A stretch of DNA of 62,155 bases, taken from assembly GCA_005777185.1 (NCBI GenBank), contig SXNL01000329.1, positions 1 through 62,155 on the forward strand. Direction: 5' to 3'. This document shows, in pieces, positions 42,697-51,036 of this stretch; the first letter of the stretch is position 1; each line of letters opens with the position of its first letter. Both the position numbers and the translations under genes were made by a program. Below the pieces are notes generated by a model. The model was not told the origin of the DNA. It searched no databases and saw nothing but the letters and a program-made list of their open reading frames with translations. This DNA is from Myxococcales bacterium. GTDB lineage: Bacteria > Myxococcota_A > Polyangia > Polyangiales > Polyangiaceae.

Positions 42697-45225
42697 ATGA
42701 ACGCGCGACGCGTCCTCCCTGCCCTCCTGATGGTCGCGCTGATCACCCGCGGAGGGACTGCGGCCGCGTTTGCGTGGCCGGACGTCGCCGACCGCGTCGA
42801 GCGGGGCTTCGCGTCCTCCGATCTGTCCGTGCGACGCGCGGCTGCGCGCGATCTACCGAGCCTGGGCCGCACCCGGGCGGCTCCGCTCGTGCGGGCCGCG
42901 CTCGAGGATCCGGATCCAGACGTCCGGATCGCCGGCGCCTCGGCAGCCGTCCGTCTCCAGATGGAAGAGGCCGTGGACGCCGTGCTCCCCTGGCTCGGCG
43001 AGCGTGACGGCAAGCTCAAGCTCGCGGCCTGCGACGTCGCGCGAGCCCTCGGGCGCGGGAGGGCCACGGCGGCGCTCGCCCGCGCGCTCGGGGATCAAGA
43101 TCCCCTCGTCCGCGCGGCGGCCGCCGATGCCCTCGCCTCGCAAGCGACGCCGGGCCGCCCGTTCACGCCGGGAACGGGCGATCCCGTCGCGCCCCTCCTC
43201 GGGAAGCTCGACGATTCCAGCCCGCCGGTCCGCGCGCAGGTCGCCCGCGCGCTCGCCCGGCTCGGGGATCCGCGCGCGGTGGTTCCGCTCGTCGGGAAGG
43301 TCCAGGACTCTGTCCCCGAAGTGCGGCAGGCCGTCGCGCGCGCGCTGGGAGATCTCGGCGACCTCCGCGCCTCTCAGGCGCTCCTCCTCCAGCTCCGGGA
43401 CAACGTGATCGACGTGCGGGTCGAGGCGCTCGCCGCCCTCGGTCGCCTCAAGGCTCCGGACGCCATCGACGCCATCGCTCCGCTGCTCTCCGATCGCGCG
43501 CCGCCGGTGCGGCACGCGGCCCTCGCCGCGATGGGACGGATCGGGACGCCAGCCGCCGTGCACGCGCTCGCGCAGGTCCTCGGCACCGCCGAGGACGCCA
43601 CCGGCTCGCTCGAGACCACACCCGTCCGGCAGGCGCTCGTCCTCGCGCAGTCCGCCGCGATCCCCGAGATGATCGCGGTGCTCGAGCGTCGGGAGAACGG
43701 CAACGTCGCCACGAGCGCCGCGTGGGTGCTGGGCGAGCTGAACGCCCGCGCGCAGGTCGGCGTCGTCGTCACCGCCATGCGCAAGGGCGTCCTGCCTCCG
43801 CCCGCCGCGCTCCGCGCCCTCGCGCTCGCCGGCTCCGAGGAGCACGTCCCGGTGGTGCTCGAGTTCCTCGCGGACCCCAGCCAGCTCGTCCGCGCCGAGG
43901 CCATCCACGCGGCCGGTGCGCTCCTCGACCCAGCACGGCCGGACGGACGTGCCGTCGAGCCGCTCGTCGCCGCCCTGAAGAACCCGCGTCTCGTGCCGCA
44001 CGAGCGCGTGGCGACGATCGGCCTGCTCGGCCGCTCGGGCGCGCCGCGCGCCGCGCAGCTCCTCGCCGAGCTCACGCGCTCCAAGGACCTGCCGACCCGG
44101 ATCGCCGCGATCGACGCCATCGGCACGCTCGGCGCGGCCGCGGCTGTGGACGACGCGCTGCTCGAGCAGATCGACGACGCGGATCCCACCGTGCGCCTGC
44201 GCGCGACGTCGGCCCTCTCCCTCGCGGGGGGCGCCCGCGCCCGGGACGAGATCCTGCTCCGCCTCTCCCGTAACGACGAGATCGATCGGCACGCACACCT
44301 CGCCGCGCTGGCCGGGATCCTCGCGCGCACGCCGAACGACCGGGCGACGGAGCACCTCGGGCGGGCGCTCGAGATCGCCGTCGGAACGGAGCGGGACGCC
44401 GTGCTCGCGGCGCTCGGCATGTCCACCGCGCCCGGCGCGCGGGCGCGGGTACAAGCGCTGTCGAGGTCGCCCGCTCCGGAGGACCGACGGGCGGTGGCGA
44501 ACCTCCTCGCCGCGCATGTCGGCGATCCCGCGGCCCGCGCCGCGGCGCTCGCCCTGGCGTCCGACGCCGATCCGTTCGCGCGCGCGGCCGCCGTTGGCTC
44601 GCTGGGCTCGCTCGCCACGGCCGCGGACGTCACCGTGCTCTCGACCCTCGCGCGAGGTCAGGACGCCGACGTGGCCGTGAACGCGGTCGCGGCGCTGGGG
44701 CGGACCCTGGCGCGCCTGAGCCGGCGTGACCTCGTCGAGAACGCCCTCTGCCCACTCGTCGCCCACGCGCGGCCCTACCTTCGCGCGAACGCGCTCACCG
44801 GTCTCGCGCTCACCGGCGCGCGCTGCGGCGACGGCGCCCCGGAGCGCCGCGCCCTCGCGAGCGACACCGACGAGATCGTGCGAGCGGCCGCGGCGCTCGC
44901 GATCGCCACGACCCGCGCGGCAGAGCCCGATCGGGCGCGTGAGGACACACGAGCGCTCGAGCGCTGCGCGCAGGCGGATCGTTCCCCCCGCGTGGCCGCG
45001 ACCTGCCGGGGACCGCTGTCCCCGCCCCCCAAGGCGACGTCCGCCGTCACGCTCTACGTCGTCCCAGGGGGCGCCGCGACGCCGCGGCCCTTCGCGCCGT
45101 GCGCCGTGCGTCACGCCGACGGCCTCGTGCGCATCGCGTACACCGACTCCCGGGGTGCGGTGGTCGTCCCGGACGCGCCGAGAGGTCCCGTCGCGCTCCT
45201 ACCGGTCAACCCCGGTCAGCGGTAG
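42697..45225 (+). CDS. Large HEAT-repeat protein
   Basis: 842 residues. A signal peptide (VLPALLMVALITRGGTAAAFA) precedes about twenty HEAT/PBS-lyase repeats of the form A-L-x-D-x-D-P-x-V-R-x-A-A-A-x-A-L (e.g. AALEDPDPDVRIAGASAAVRL, ALGDQDPLVRAAAADALA). A small non-repeat domain ends the protein (AVTLYVVPGGAATPRPFAPC). It probably scaffolds protein contacts in the periplasm. TACGCT lies 8 nt before ATG 42697, supporting a promoter of its own. Last gene of the DUF4159-VWA-HEAT group; it overlaps the convergent gene by 10 nt. Confidence 0.85.
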   Translation: MNARRVLPALLMVALITRGGTAAAFAWPDVADRVERGFASSDLSVRRAAARDLPSLGRTRAAPLVRAALEDPDPDVRIAGASAAVRLQMEEAVDAVLPWLGERDGKLKLAACDVARALGRGRATAALARALGDQDPLVRAAAADALASQATPGRPFTPGTGDPVAPLLGKLDDSSPPVRAQVARALARLGDPRAVVPLVGKVQDSVPEVRQAVARALGDLGDLRASQALLLQLRDNVIDVRVEALAALGRLKAPDAIDAIAPLLSDRAPPVRHAALAAMGRIGTPAAVHALAQVLGTAEDATGSLETTPVRQALVLAQSAAIPEMIAVLERRENGNVATSAAWVLGELNARAQVGVVVTAMRKGVLPPPAALRALALAGSEEHVPVVLEFLADPSQLVRAEAIHAAGALLDPARPDGRAVEPLVAALKNPRLVPHERVATIGLLGRSGAPRAAQLLAELTRSKDLPTRIAAIDAIGTLGAAAAVDDALLEQIDDADPTVRLRATSALSLAGGARARDEILLRLSRNDEIDRHAHLAALAGILARTPNDRATEHLGRALEIAVGTERDAVLAALGMSTAPGARARVQALSRSPAPEDRRAVANLLAAHVGDPAARAAALALASDADPFARAAAVGSLGSLATAADVTVLSTLARGQDADVAVNAVAALGRTLARLSRRDLVENALCPLVAHARPYLRANALTGLALTGARCGDGAPERRALASDTDEIVRAAAALAIATTRAAEPDRAREDTRALERCAQADRSPRVAATCRGPLSPPPKATSAVTLYVVPGGAATPRPFAPCAVRHADGLVRIAYTDSRGAVVVPDAPRGPVALLPVNPGQR

Positions 45226-45584
45226 TACGTCGCGCGGCAGACGTCGTTCTCCCAGACGTCGACGCGGTGGATGTGGACGCGTGCGTCGTCGACCTTGGCC
45301 GCGAGGTCGTCGGCGACCACGCGCGCGAGGTTCTCGGCGGTCGGGTTGACATCGTCGAACGGCTTCACCTCGTTGAGGAAGACGTGCTCGTACCGCTCCA
45401 CCAGCGCGCGGAGCGTCGCCCCGAGATCCGCGAAATCGAGGACGAAGCCCCGGGCGTCGAGCGCGCTCGCGCGGACGGTGGCGCGGATCCGCCAGTTGTG
45501 GCCGTGGAGGCGCTCACCCTCGCCCGGCGCGAAGCGTAGCTGGTGCGCGGCGGCGACGACCGTTTCCTGGCTGATCTCCCACAT
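45216..45584 (-). CDS. 6-carboxytetrahydropterin synthase (QueD)-like protein lacking the catalytic Cys
   Basis: 122 residues. The zinc site (AAAHQLRF, LHGHNW) and the end motif NPTAENLARVVADDL of the PTPS/QueD fold are clear. QueD converts 7,8-dihydroneopterin triphosphate to a queuosine precursor with a catalytic Cys in CxxxHGH. Here the text is GEGERLHGH: Gly stands at the Cys position, with Glu on either side. It may belong to the PTPS-III type, where Glu replaces Cys, but the position is shifted by one, so the substrate is uncertain. Confidence 0.8.
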   Translation of the reverse strand: MWEISQETVVAAAHQLRFAPGEGERLHGHNWRIRATVRASALDARGFVLDFADLGATLRALVERYEHVFLNEVKPFDDVNPTAENLARVVADDLAAKVDDARVHIHRVDVWENDVCRATYYR

Positions 45585-45661
45585 GGGTGCGCGTGTACGT
45601 AGAACGAAGCCGACGCGGCGGCAAGCCCGGCGTGCGCCGACGACCGTGCTATGCAGTGGTC

Positions 45662-46249
45662 ATGTCCCGAAAGCGACGCTTCCGGCAACCGCTCCGGAGG
45701 CCAGAGGGGATCGAGGACGTCCTCTCCCGCTCGGGAGACGCGCGCTTCGCGAGGATTCGCGCGCCCATCAGCGCGCGGCTCTGGCGGGAGGCCGTCGGCG
45801 GGCGCATCGCCTCGCGAGCGGAGCCCATCCGCGTCGAGCAGGGCGTGCTGGTCGTGAGGGTGGCGAGCAGCGTGTGGGCCTCCGAGCTCTCGCTCCTGTC
45901 GGAAGCGATCCTGGCGCGCCTCCGCGTCGCGGGCCTGGACGTGAAACGCCTTCACTTCCGCGTCGGCGAGATCGCCCCGCCCGACCGGCCGCCCGAGCGC
46001 CGCCGCACGACGCGCGCGCCTGCGGCCGTCCCGTTGCCCCCCGACCTCGCGCACCACCTCGCCGCGATCGAGGACCCGGACCTCCGTGGCGCGATCGAGG
46101 AGAGCGCCCGCATGAACCTGGCGTGGCAGCGCGAGACCGAGCCCGTGCCCGCCAGCCAGGCTAGCGGAGCGCCGCGAGCCGCTCGAGTCCCTCGAGGCGC
46201 TGGAACAGGAAGCGCTCCGCCGGGCTGTAGCTCGGGACGTAAGGCTTGA
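45662..46249 (+). CDS. DUF721 protein (DciA-like)
   Basis: 195 residues. The DUF721 core is present: EAVGGRIASRAEPIRVEQGVL, VVRVASSVWASELSLLSEAIL with RLRVAGLDVKRLHFRVG. DciA proteins load the replicative helicase DnaB in bacteria without DnaC. A basic N-terminus (MSRKRRFRQPLRRPEG) and a Pro-rich linker flank the core; the tail after residue 150 is low complexity. ATG 45662 is preferred since the protein begins there; TATGCA lies 6 nt before it. It overlaps the convergent FHA gene by 89 nt. Confidence 0.75.
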   Translation: MSRKRRFRQPLRRPEGIEDVLSRSGDARFARIRAPISARLWREAVGGRIASRAEPIRVEQGVLVVRVASSVWASELSLLSEAILARLRVAGLDVKRLHFRVGEIAPPDRPPERRRTTRAPAAVPLPPDLAHHLAAIEDPDLRGAIEESARMNLAWQRETEPVPASQASGAPRAARVPRGAGTGSAPPGCSSGRKA

Positions 46250-46985
46250 GGTTCGCGATGTACCCGCGGAGCCGGGGCATGTCGACCGCGGTGACCTTCC
46301 GCATCGCGTTGTAAAGCTCGTCGATCACGGCCGCGGGAGGCGGCCGCTTCTGCGCGTCGTAGAGCTCGATGACGTAGTCGGCCCAGCCGCCCTTGCCGGT
46401 CGCGGTCGCGAGCTTCGCGGAGAACTTGGCGGCCTGATCCACGAGCATCGGCGGGAGGAAGCGACCCGCCCGCGTGGACTCGATCACGTCCGCCAGGGCG
46501 GAGGCGAGGAGCCGCTCGGCCTCCGGTGCCTTGCCCATCGCGAGCGCCTTCTCGGCCACGCCTCCCAGCGTCTTGAACTGGTCCGCGCGCCGAATCATGC
46601 TGGGCTCGGGGTCGGGCTCCACGCGCGGCGTACCCCCGCTCGGCGTGTTTATCGCGACCCGAGGCAGCGTCATCTTGGGGATGTTCGCGACGGGCGCGGT
46701 GGGCTCTCGGCCCGCCAGCAGGGTCAGCTCCTGGGAGCCGATGAGGATCCGGTCGCCCACGGCGACGGGCACGCGGCCCTCGATGCGCACGCCGTTGACG
46801 AGCACGCCGTTGCGGCTACCCAGGTCCTCGACCGTGACGCCGCTCGCGCCGACCTCGAGGATCGCGTGGCGCCGCGAGACGAGCGGATCGTCCAGCGAGA
46901 GCTGGCAGCTTGCGTTGCGCCCGACCGCGAACTCGCCTTCGCCTAGCTCCAAGTCGTGCTGCAAGTACCGAAGGCGATACCGCAT
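46161..46985 (-). CDS. FHA-domain protein A
   Basis: 274 residues. The FHA domain is at 15-90 with GRN, SRRHA, and GSRNGVLVNG motifs, which bind phosphothreonine. The C-terminal 150 residues are helical, with the same pattern as in the FHA protein at 47084-48004 (ALAMGKAPEAERLLASALADV). No membrane segment. Probably reads Ser/Thr kinase signals; no kinase is adjacent. Convergent with the DUF721 gene. Confidence 0.88.
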   Translation of the reverse strand: MRYRLRYLQHDLELGEGEFAVGRNASCQLSLDDPLVSRRHAILEVGASGVTVEDLGSRNGVLVNGVRIEGRVPVAVGDRILIGSQELTLLAGREPTAPVANIPKMTLPRVAINTPSGGTPRVEPDPEPSMIRRADQFKTLGGVAEKALAMGKAPEAERLLASALADVIESTRAGRFLPPMLVDQAAKFSAKLATATGKGGWADYVIELYDAQKRPPPAAVIDELYNAMRKVTAVDMPRLRGYIANLKPYVPSYSPAERFLFQRLEGLERLAALR

Positions 46986-47083
46986 CGTGTTTCCAGGCTG
47001 ACCTCCAGCTTGAAATACCTCCCGATCGCCTGGCGCGGCAAGTCTTCTTCAGTCCGCCAGGGCCACGCGGTGTGCGCGCTCGA

Positions 47084-48004
47084 TCAGTTGAGCGTGACGG
47101 GCGCGTCGCGCGACCAGACGGCCTCGCTGACCTCGACGAGGTGGGCGAGGCGCCCCTCCTCTCCCGAGGCGGGCGCCCGATCGCGAAAGTGGGTCGCCAG
47201 CTCCGCGAGACCCACGCCCACGTCGGGAAACCTGGCGACCACGTCCCCGAGGGCCGTCACGATGCCGGCTGGCGGGAGGAGCCCCGCGCGCCGGTACACC
47301 TGGGTGACCCACAGGCTCCACGTCGCGTCCTGCGTCGCGCTGCTCACGCCGATCGCGTGGCGGGCGATGGCCTCGAGCTGGGTCGCGTCGACGGTGTCGT
47401 CCTGGAGGACGCGCGCTTCGACCTGGGCGGTCGCCCGTCGGATGACGCGCTCGGCGTCCTCGATGCGTCCCATCGTCATGGCCTTCTCGAGCACCTCGAT
47501 GAGCAGCTGGAGGCTCCACGACGCGCGATCCTCGGCGCCGAAGCTCCCGGAGAGCGTGTCCCGCTCGAGCGAGTCGGAGCCCCCGCAGTTCGGGCAGGTC
47601 GCCACCTCCTCCGGGTAGGGGAGCTTGCAGTTGGCGCAGTGCCGGAGGAAGCCTGTCGTCTTCACGGTCCAGCGCGTCGCCTCGATCCGGCAGAAGACCA
47701 GCTCCTGCGTCCCGATGCGGATCCGGTCCCCGTCCGACAGGCGCGTGGCGTCGTGGATGACCTGCGCGTTGACGCGCACGCCGTTACGGCTCCCGAGATC
47801 GGCGATCGTCGCGCCCTCGTCGTCCACGACGATTCGCGCATGCTGGCGCGAGACGAGCGGATCCTCGATCGTCACGTGGCACTCGGTGCCACGACCGAGG
47901 ACCGTCGTCCCATGCGGGAGATCGAACTCCTGCAGCAAGAAACGCAGCCTGTACCTCGCCAACGAGTGCCTCCGGAGGGAGCGTGAAATATACCAAAGGT
48001 TCAT
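47084..48004 (-). CDS. FHA-domain protein B with a zinc ribbon
   Basis: 306 residues. The FHA domain (GRGTECHVTIEDPLVSRQHAR, GSRNGVRVNAQ) is followed at about 125-150 by a Zn-ribbon (HCANCKLPYPEEVATCPNCGG) and then a helical domain like that of FHA protein A (EKAMTMGRIEDAERVIRRATA). The two genes are tandem paralogues, and the ribbon is an insertion in B. ATG 48004 is used; a short N-terminal extension before YRLRFLL may be absent if a later start is used. Divergent from the NifU-domain gene. Confidence 0.85.
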   Translation of the reverse strand: MNLWYISRSLRRHSLARYRLRFLLQEFDLPHGTTVLGRGTECHVTIEDPLVSRQHARIVVDDEGATIADLGSRNGVRVNAQVIHDATRLSDGDRIRIGTQELVFCRIEATRWTVKTTGFLRHCANCKLPYPEEVATCPNCGGSDSLERDTLSGSFGAEDRASWSLQLLIEVLEKAMTMGRIEDAERVIRRATAQVEARVLQDDTVDATQLEAIARHAIGVSSATQDATWSLWVTQVYRRAGLLPPAGIVTALGDVVARFPDVGVGLAELATHFRDRAPASGEEGRLAHLVEVSEAVWSRDAPVTLN

Positions 48005-48021
48005 GGTAACGTCGATGCTTC

Positions 48022-48294
48022 ATGGAAGAAGGCGCGTCTGTGCGTGAGAAGGTGATTCGCGCCTGCAAGGAGTTCGCGGGCCCTCTCGTCGCCGCGGACG
48101 GCGGCCAGCTCTACGTGGTGACAGCGACGAGCGAGGACGTCCACATCCACCTCGCCGGGACGTGCGCGGGCTGCCCCGGGGCGACCATGACGCGCGACAC
48201 ACTGCTCACGCCTGCGGTGAGCAGCGTGCTGCCCAAGGCGTCGGTCAAGGTGACCACGGGCTGGCGCGTGCCGCCTGGCGCAGAGAAGGTCTGA
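48022..48294 (+). CDS. NifU C-terminal-domain Fe-S scaffold protein
   Basis: 90 residues, a single NifU_C domain. The cluster-binding CAGCPG motif follows LVAADGGQLYVV and VHIHLAGT, as in Nfu proteins that carry a 4Fe-4S cluster to targets. Predicted cytosolic Fe-S carrier. TAACGT lies 9 nt before the ATG with no SD. Confidence 0.9.
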   Translation: MEEGASVREKVIRACKEFAGPLVAADGGQLYVVTATSEDVHIHLAGTCAGCPGATMTRDTLLTPAVSSVLPKASVKVTTGWRVPPGAEKV

Positions 48295-48307
48295 GGCCTC
48301 GGGTCAG

Positions 48308-48323
48308 GGGGCGGAGACGCCCC
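48308..48323. terminator. GAGA-tetraloop hairpin between convergent genes
   Basis: GGGGCG (48308-48313) and CGCCCC (48318-48323) with a GAGA tetraloop, between the convergent stops at 48294 and 48357. No T-run; bidirectional use is inferred. Confidence 0.4.
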
Positions 48324-48356
48324 GCCGGAGCCCGTCGGCCTCGACTGTCGACGCGA

Positions 48357-49412
48357 TCACTTCTTGGGCGGTGCGGTCTTGGGGGCGGGCTGGCCCTTCT
48401 TCCCGCTTGCGCTGGCGCTCGGCGCGGTGCGCGCGGCGTTCGGGTCGACGCGGTTGTGTCCGCCGGACACCGCCGACACCGTCGGGTCCATCTCCGTCGG
48501 ATCCACGAGCTTGTTCGGGCGCAGGGCCGCGAGGTTCTTGAAGGTCGACATCTCCTCGGTGACCACGCCGACGAAGCCCTCGGGCGTGCGGTCGACCGCG
48601 CGCAGGTGGTTGCCCTGCGGGTCGGCCCAGTCCACCGTCGTGAAGGGGAGCCCCTGCTCGGGGTTCGCAGGCTGCACCCGGCCCATGACGCCGAACTGCG
48701 CGCCGAGCTTGTTCACGGCGGTGAGGAAGTCCTTGCCCATCACGCCGTCCGCGCCGAGCTTGTACTCGCGGTAGATCTTCCAGAGCCGCCCGTTCTTCTT
48801 GTTCTGCGGGTTGTCCTTGTCGACGCCGAAGAAGAAGTAATACGTCTTGCCGGTGGGGCGCTCGACGTACACCAAGCCCTCGCCGTTCTTGTACGAGAAC
48901 TCGCTGCGCAGGCCGGTGGAGTCGAGCGCGATGGGGCGGCTGCCGTCGAACGGGATGTAGTTGCGATCGACCGCGTCGGCGGCGTGCTGGCGCTCCTGCT
49001 CGATGGCCTGCACCTGCGGGCCCGACGCCTTCATGAGCTGCTTGTCGTAGTCCTTCCAGATGATGCCGCCGACCTTCGTGAAATCCTTCGTCATCGCCTC
49101 GGGCGTGATGCCCCACTTGAGCCCTTCGAGCATCGTGGCGAGCGAGGCGGCCTGACCGGGCTCGCCCTTCGGCTGCGGCCCCGATGAGCCCTTCGGAGCT
49201 CCCACGGCGGCGAGCGGATCGCCACCGGACGACGAGGAGCCCGACCCGGACCCACCCGAGCTGCCCGACGTTGCGCCTGCGCCACCCGCGGCCTCGCTCG
49301 TGGCGCCAGGGGCCCCCGGGTCTGGCGCGTCGGCCTGCTTCGGCGGCGGCGTGTTGCAGTGCGCGAGCGCGATCAGGGCGAACGCGCCAAGGGCCCAGTT
49401 TGTCGGTTTCAT
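48357..49412 (-). CDS. Lipoprotein, unknown function
   Basis: 351 residues. MKPTNWALGAFALIALAHC is a lipoprotein signal. A Gly/Ser-rich spacer of about 60 residues (GGSGSGSSSSGG) precedes a globular domain (LEGLKWGITPEAMTKDFTK, YVERPTGKTYYFFFGVDKDNP) and a Ser/Ala/Lys/Pro tail. A T-rich stretch and GAGGAG precede the ATG. No family recognised. Confidence 0.75.
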   Translation of the reverse strand: MKPTNWALGAFALIALAHCNTPPPKQADAPDPGAPGATSEAAGGAGATSGSSGGSGSGSSSSGGDPLAAVGAPKGSSGPQPKGEPGQAASLATMLEGLKWGITPEAMTKDFTKVGGIIWKDYDKQLMKASGPQVQAIEQERQHAADAVDRNYIPFDGSRPIALDSTGLRSEFSYKNGEGLVYVERPTGKTYYFFFGVDKDNPQNKKNGRLWKIYREYKLGADGVMGKDFLTAVNKLGAQFGVMGRVQPANPEQGLPFTTVDWADPQGNHLRAVDRTPEGFVGVVTEEMSTFKNLAALRPNKLVDPTEMDPTVSAVSGGHNRVDPNAARTAPSASASGKKGQPAPKTAPPKK

Positions 49413-49589
49413 GCGTTCAGCTCCTCGAGGTTCGCTTTTGCTTGGTTTCTAGCACCCGCCCAACGTGAAGCCCAAGCGAAAGCTTACGCCACGCGGCGCG
49501 GATCGGGCCCGAGGACGAAGCCGAGCCGGCGGCCCGAGCCGGTTTTCCGGGGTAGACCGGCGCCCAGCCGAGGGTCTAGTGTGCACGCC

Positions 49590-50132
49590 ATGCGTTGGTT
49601 GGTGACTTGCCTCGCGCTGCTCGTGGCGGGCTGCCCGGACAAGCCGGCGGATGCCCCCTCGCGACCCCTCCCGGCGTACAGCGGCCACGCCACCGAGCTC
49701 TTCGACGACGCGGTCGAGCCCGCGGCCGTCGGCCTCGACGTCGATCGCAGCTTCGCTCCTCGCTCGGACGCCCTCCTGCGGGAGCGCGCCCAGGTCTCCG
49801 ACGCCGTGCTGCGCGTGCGCGTCGCGACCGTGACCACCAAGCAGGAGGAGACCGGCGCGACGTTCACCATAGGCCTTCGACCCGTCGAGAAGCTGCACGG
49901 CGACCACCCCCCGCCCGGAGAGACGTTCAACGTGCGCATCGACAAGAGCAGCGCCTCTCAGGGCATCATGAAGAGCTTCGGGGCGCGGCTGGTCAACCGC
50001 CCGTTCATCGCGTTCGTGCGCCTCTTCGTCCGGCCCGACGGGGACAGCGAGCTCCACTTCCACCTCAGCCCCGACTCCAAGGAGATGGTGAGCGCGGTGG
50101 TGGATGCGATCAGCCTGCAGCGGCTGAAGTAG
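49590..50132 (+). CDS. Small lipoprotein, unknown function
   Basis: 180 residues. MRWLVTCLALLVAGC is a lipoprotein signal. The mature protein begins with a Pro/Ala spacer and then a beta-rich domain (AVLRVRVATVTTKQEETGATF, RPFIAFVRLFVRPDGDSELHF). TAGTGT lies 7 nt before the ATG and there is no SD. An in-frame upstream start at 49359 would remove the signal from the N-terminus. Function unknown. Confidence 0.75.
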   Translation: MRWLVTCLALLVAGCPDKPADAPSRPLPAYSGHATELFDDAVEPAAVGLDVDRSFAPRSDALLRERAQVSDAVLRVRVATVTTKQEETGATFTIGLRPVEKLHGDHPPPGETFNVRIDKSSASQGIMKSFGARLVNRPFIAFVRLFVRPDGDSELHFHLSPDSKEMVSAVVDAISLQRLK

Positions 50133-50235
50133 CGCGTCCAGCCGGTCACGGGCCCCCCTCGCGGCCTCGAGAACCGGCCTGCGAAGAATCGCGCGCGTTG
50201 ACAAGCGCAAGTTTTGCAGCCAAATGGGAGAGGTC

Positions 50236-51033
50236 GTGGCCGTCGACATCAAGAGCCCCCGCGAGATCGAGCAGATGCGCGTCGCCTGCCAGATGGCCGC
50301 CGAGACGCTCCTGCTCGTCGGCGAGCGCATCCGCCCGGGGATGACGACCGAGGAGATCAACACGCTGGTCCACGAGGACACCGTGCGACGCGGCGCGTTC
50401 CCTGCCCCGTTGAACTACAAGAAGTTCCCCAAGAGCGTCTGCACGTCGATCAACGATGTCGTCTGCCACGGCATCCCCGGCCCGCGTGTGCTCCGTGTGG
50501 GCGACATCGTGAACGTCGACGTGACGACGTTCTACAAGGGGTTCTACGGCGACACGTCGGCCACGTTCTACATCGGCACGCCGAGCAAGGAGGCGCGCCG
50601 TGTCACCGAGGTGTGCCGGCGTGCGCTCGAGATCGGCATCGCCCAGGTCAAACACAACGCGCGCCTCGGCGACATCGGCGCGGCCATCCAGGAATACGTC
50701 GAGGGCGAGGGGTGCAGCGTCGTCCGCGACTTCGTCGGCCACGGCATCGGCCGGAAGTTCCACGAGGATCCGCAGGTCCACCACTTCGGGAAGCGCGGCT
50801 CCGGCGAGCGCATCCGCGCGGGGATGACCTTCACGATCGAGCCGATGGTCAACCTGGGGGGCTGGGAAGTCGAGATCGATCCGATCGACAACTGGACCGT
50901 CACGACCAGGGACGGCAGCCTCTCGGCTCAGTTCGAGCACACGCTTCTCGTCACCCAGCACGGCGCCGAGATCCTCACGCAACGGGGCAAGACCCTGATG
51001 CGAAGCGAAAACGTCGCGACCGTCTACGCCTGA
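50236..51033 (+). CDS. map: Methionine aminopeptidase type I
   Basis: 265 residues. Removes the N-terminal Met of nascent proteins. Metal ligands are in GDIVNVDVTTFYKGFYGD (two Asp), FVGHGIGRKFHE (His), FTIEPMV (Glu) and AQFEHTLLVT (Glu); the Cys and His of the substrate pocket are present. The start is set at GTG 50236: GGGAG lies 5 nt before it and MAVDIKSPREIEQM is the usual N-terminus, whereas ATG 50224 has no SD. A perfect -35 box (TTGACA, 50198-50203) lies upstream. Confidence 0.93.
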   Translation: MAVDIKSPREIEQMRVACQMAAETLLLVGERIRPGMTTEEINTLVHEDTVRRGAFPAPLNYKKFPKSVCTSINDVVCHGIPGPRVLRVGDIVNVDVTTFYKGFYGDTSATFYIGTPSKEARRVTEVCRRALEIGIAQVKHNARLGDIGAAIQEYVEGEGCSVVRDFVGHGIGRKFHEDPQVHHFGKRGSGERIRAGMTFTIEPMVNLGGWEVEIDPIDNWTVTTRDGSLSAQFEHTLLVTQHGAEILTQRGKTLMRSENVATVYA

Positions 51034-51036
51034 TCG

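Noticed and set aside
39576-43067. A 1464-codon frame upstream of the barrel protein
   Set aside because: Antisense to the DUF4159, VWA and HEAT genes; only the last 300 codons read as protein.
42853-45114. Large open frames antisense to the HEAT gene
   Set aside because: Shadow of a repetitive GC-rich coding sequence; no start signal and no recognisable domain.
50198-50226. TTGACA followed by CAAATG as a full map promoter
   Set aside because: The -10 is poor and overlaps the discarded ATG; only the -35 is noted with the gene.
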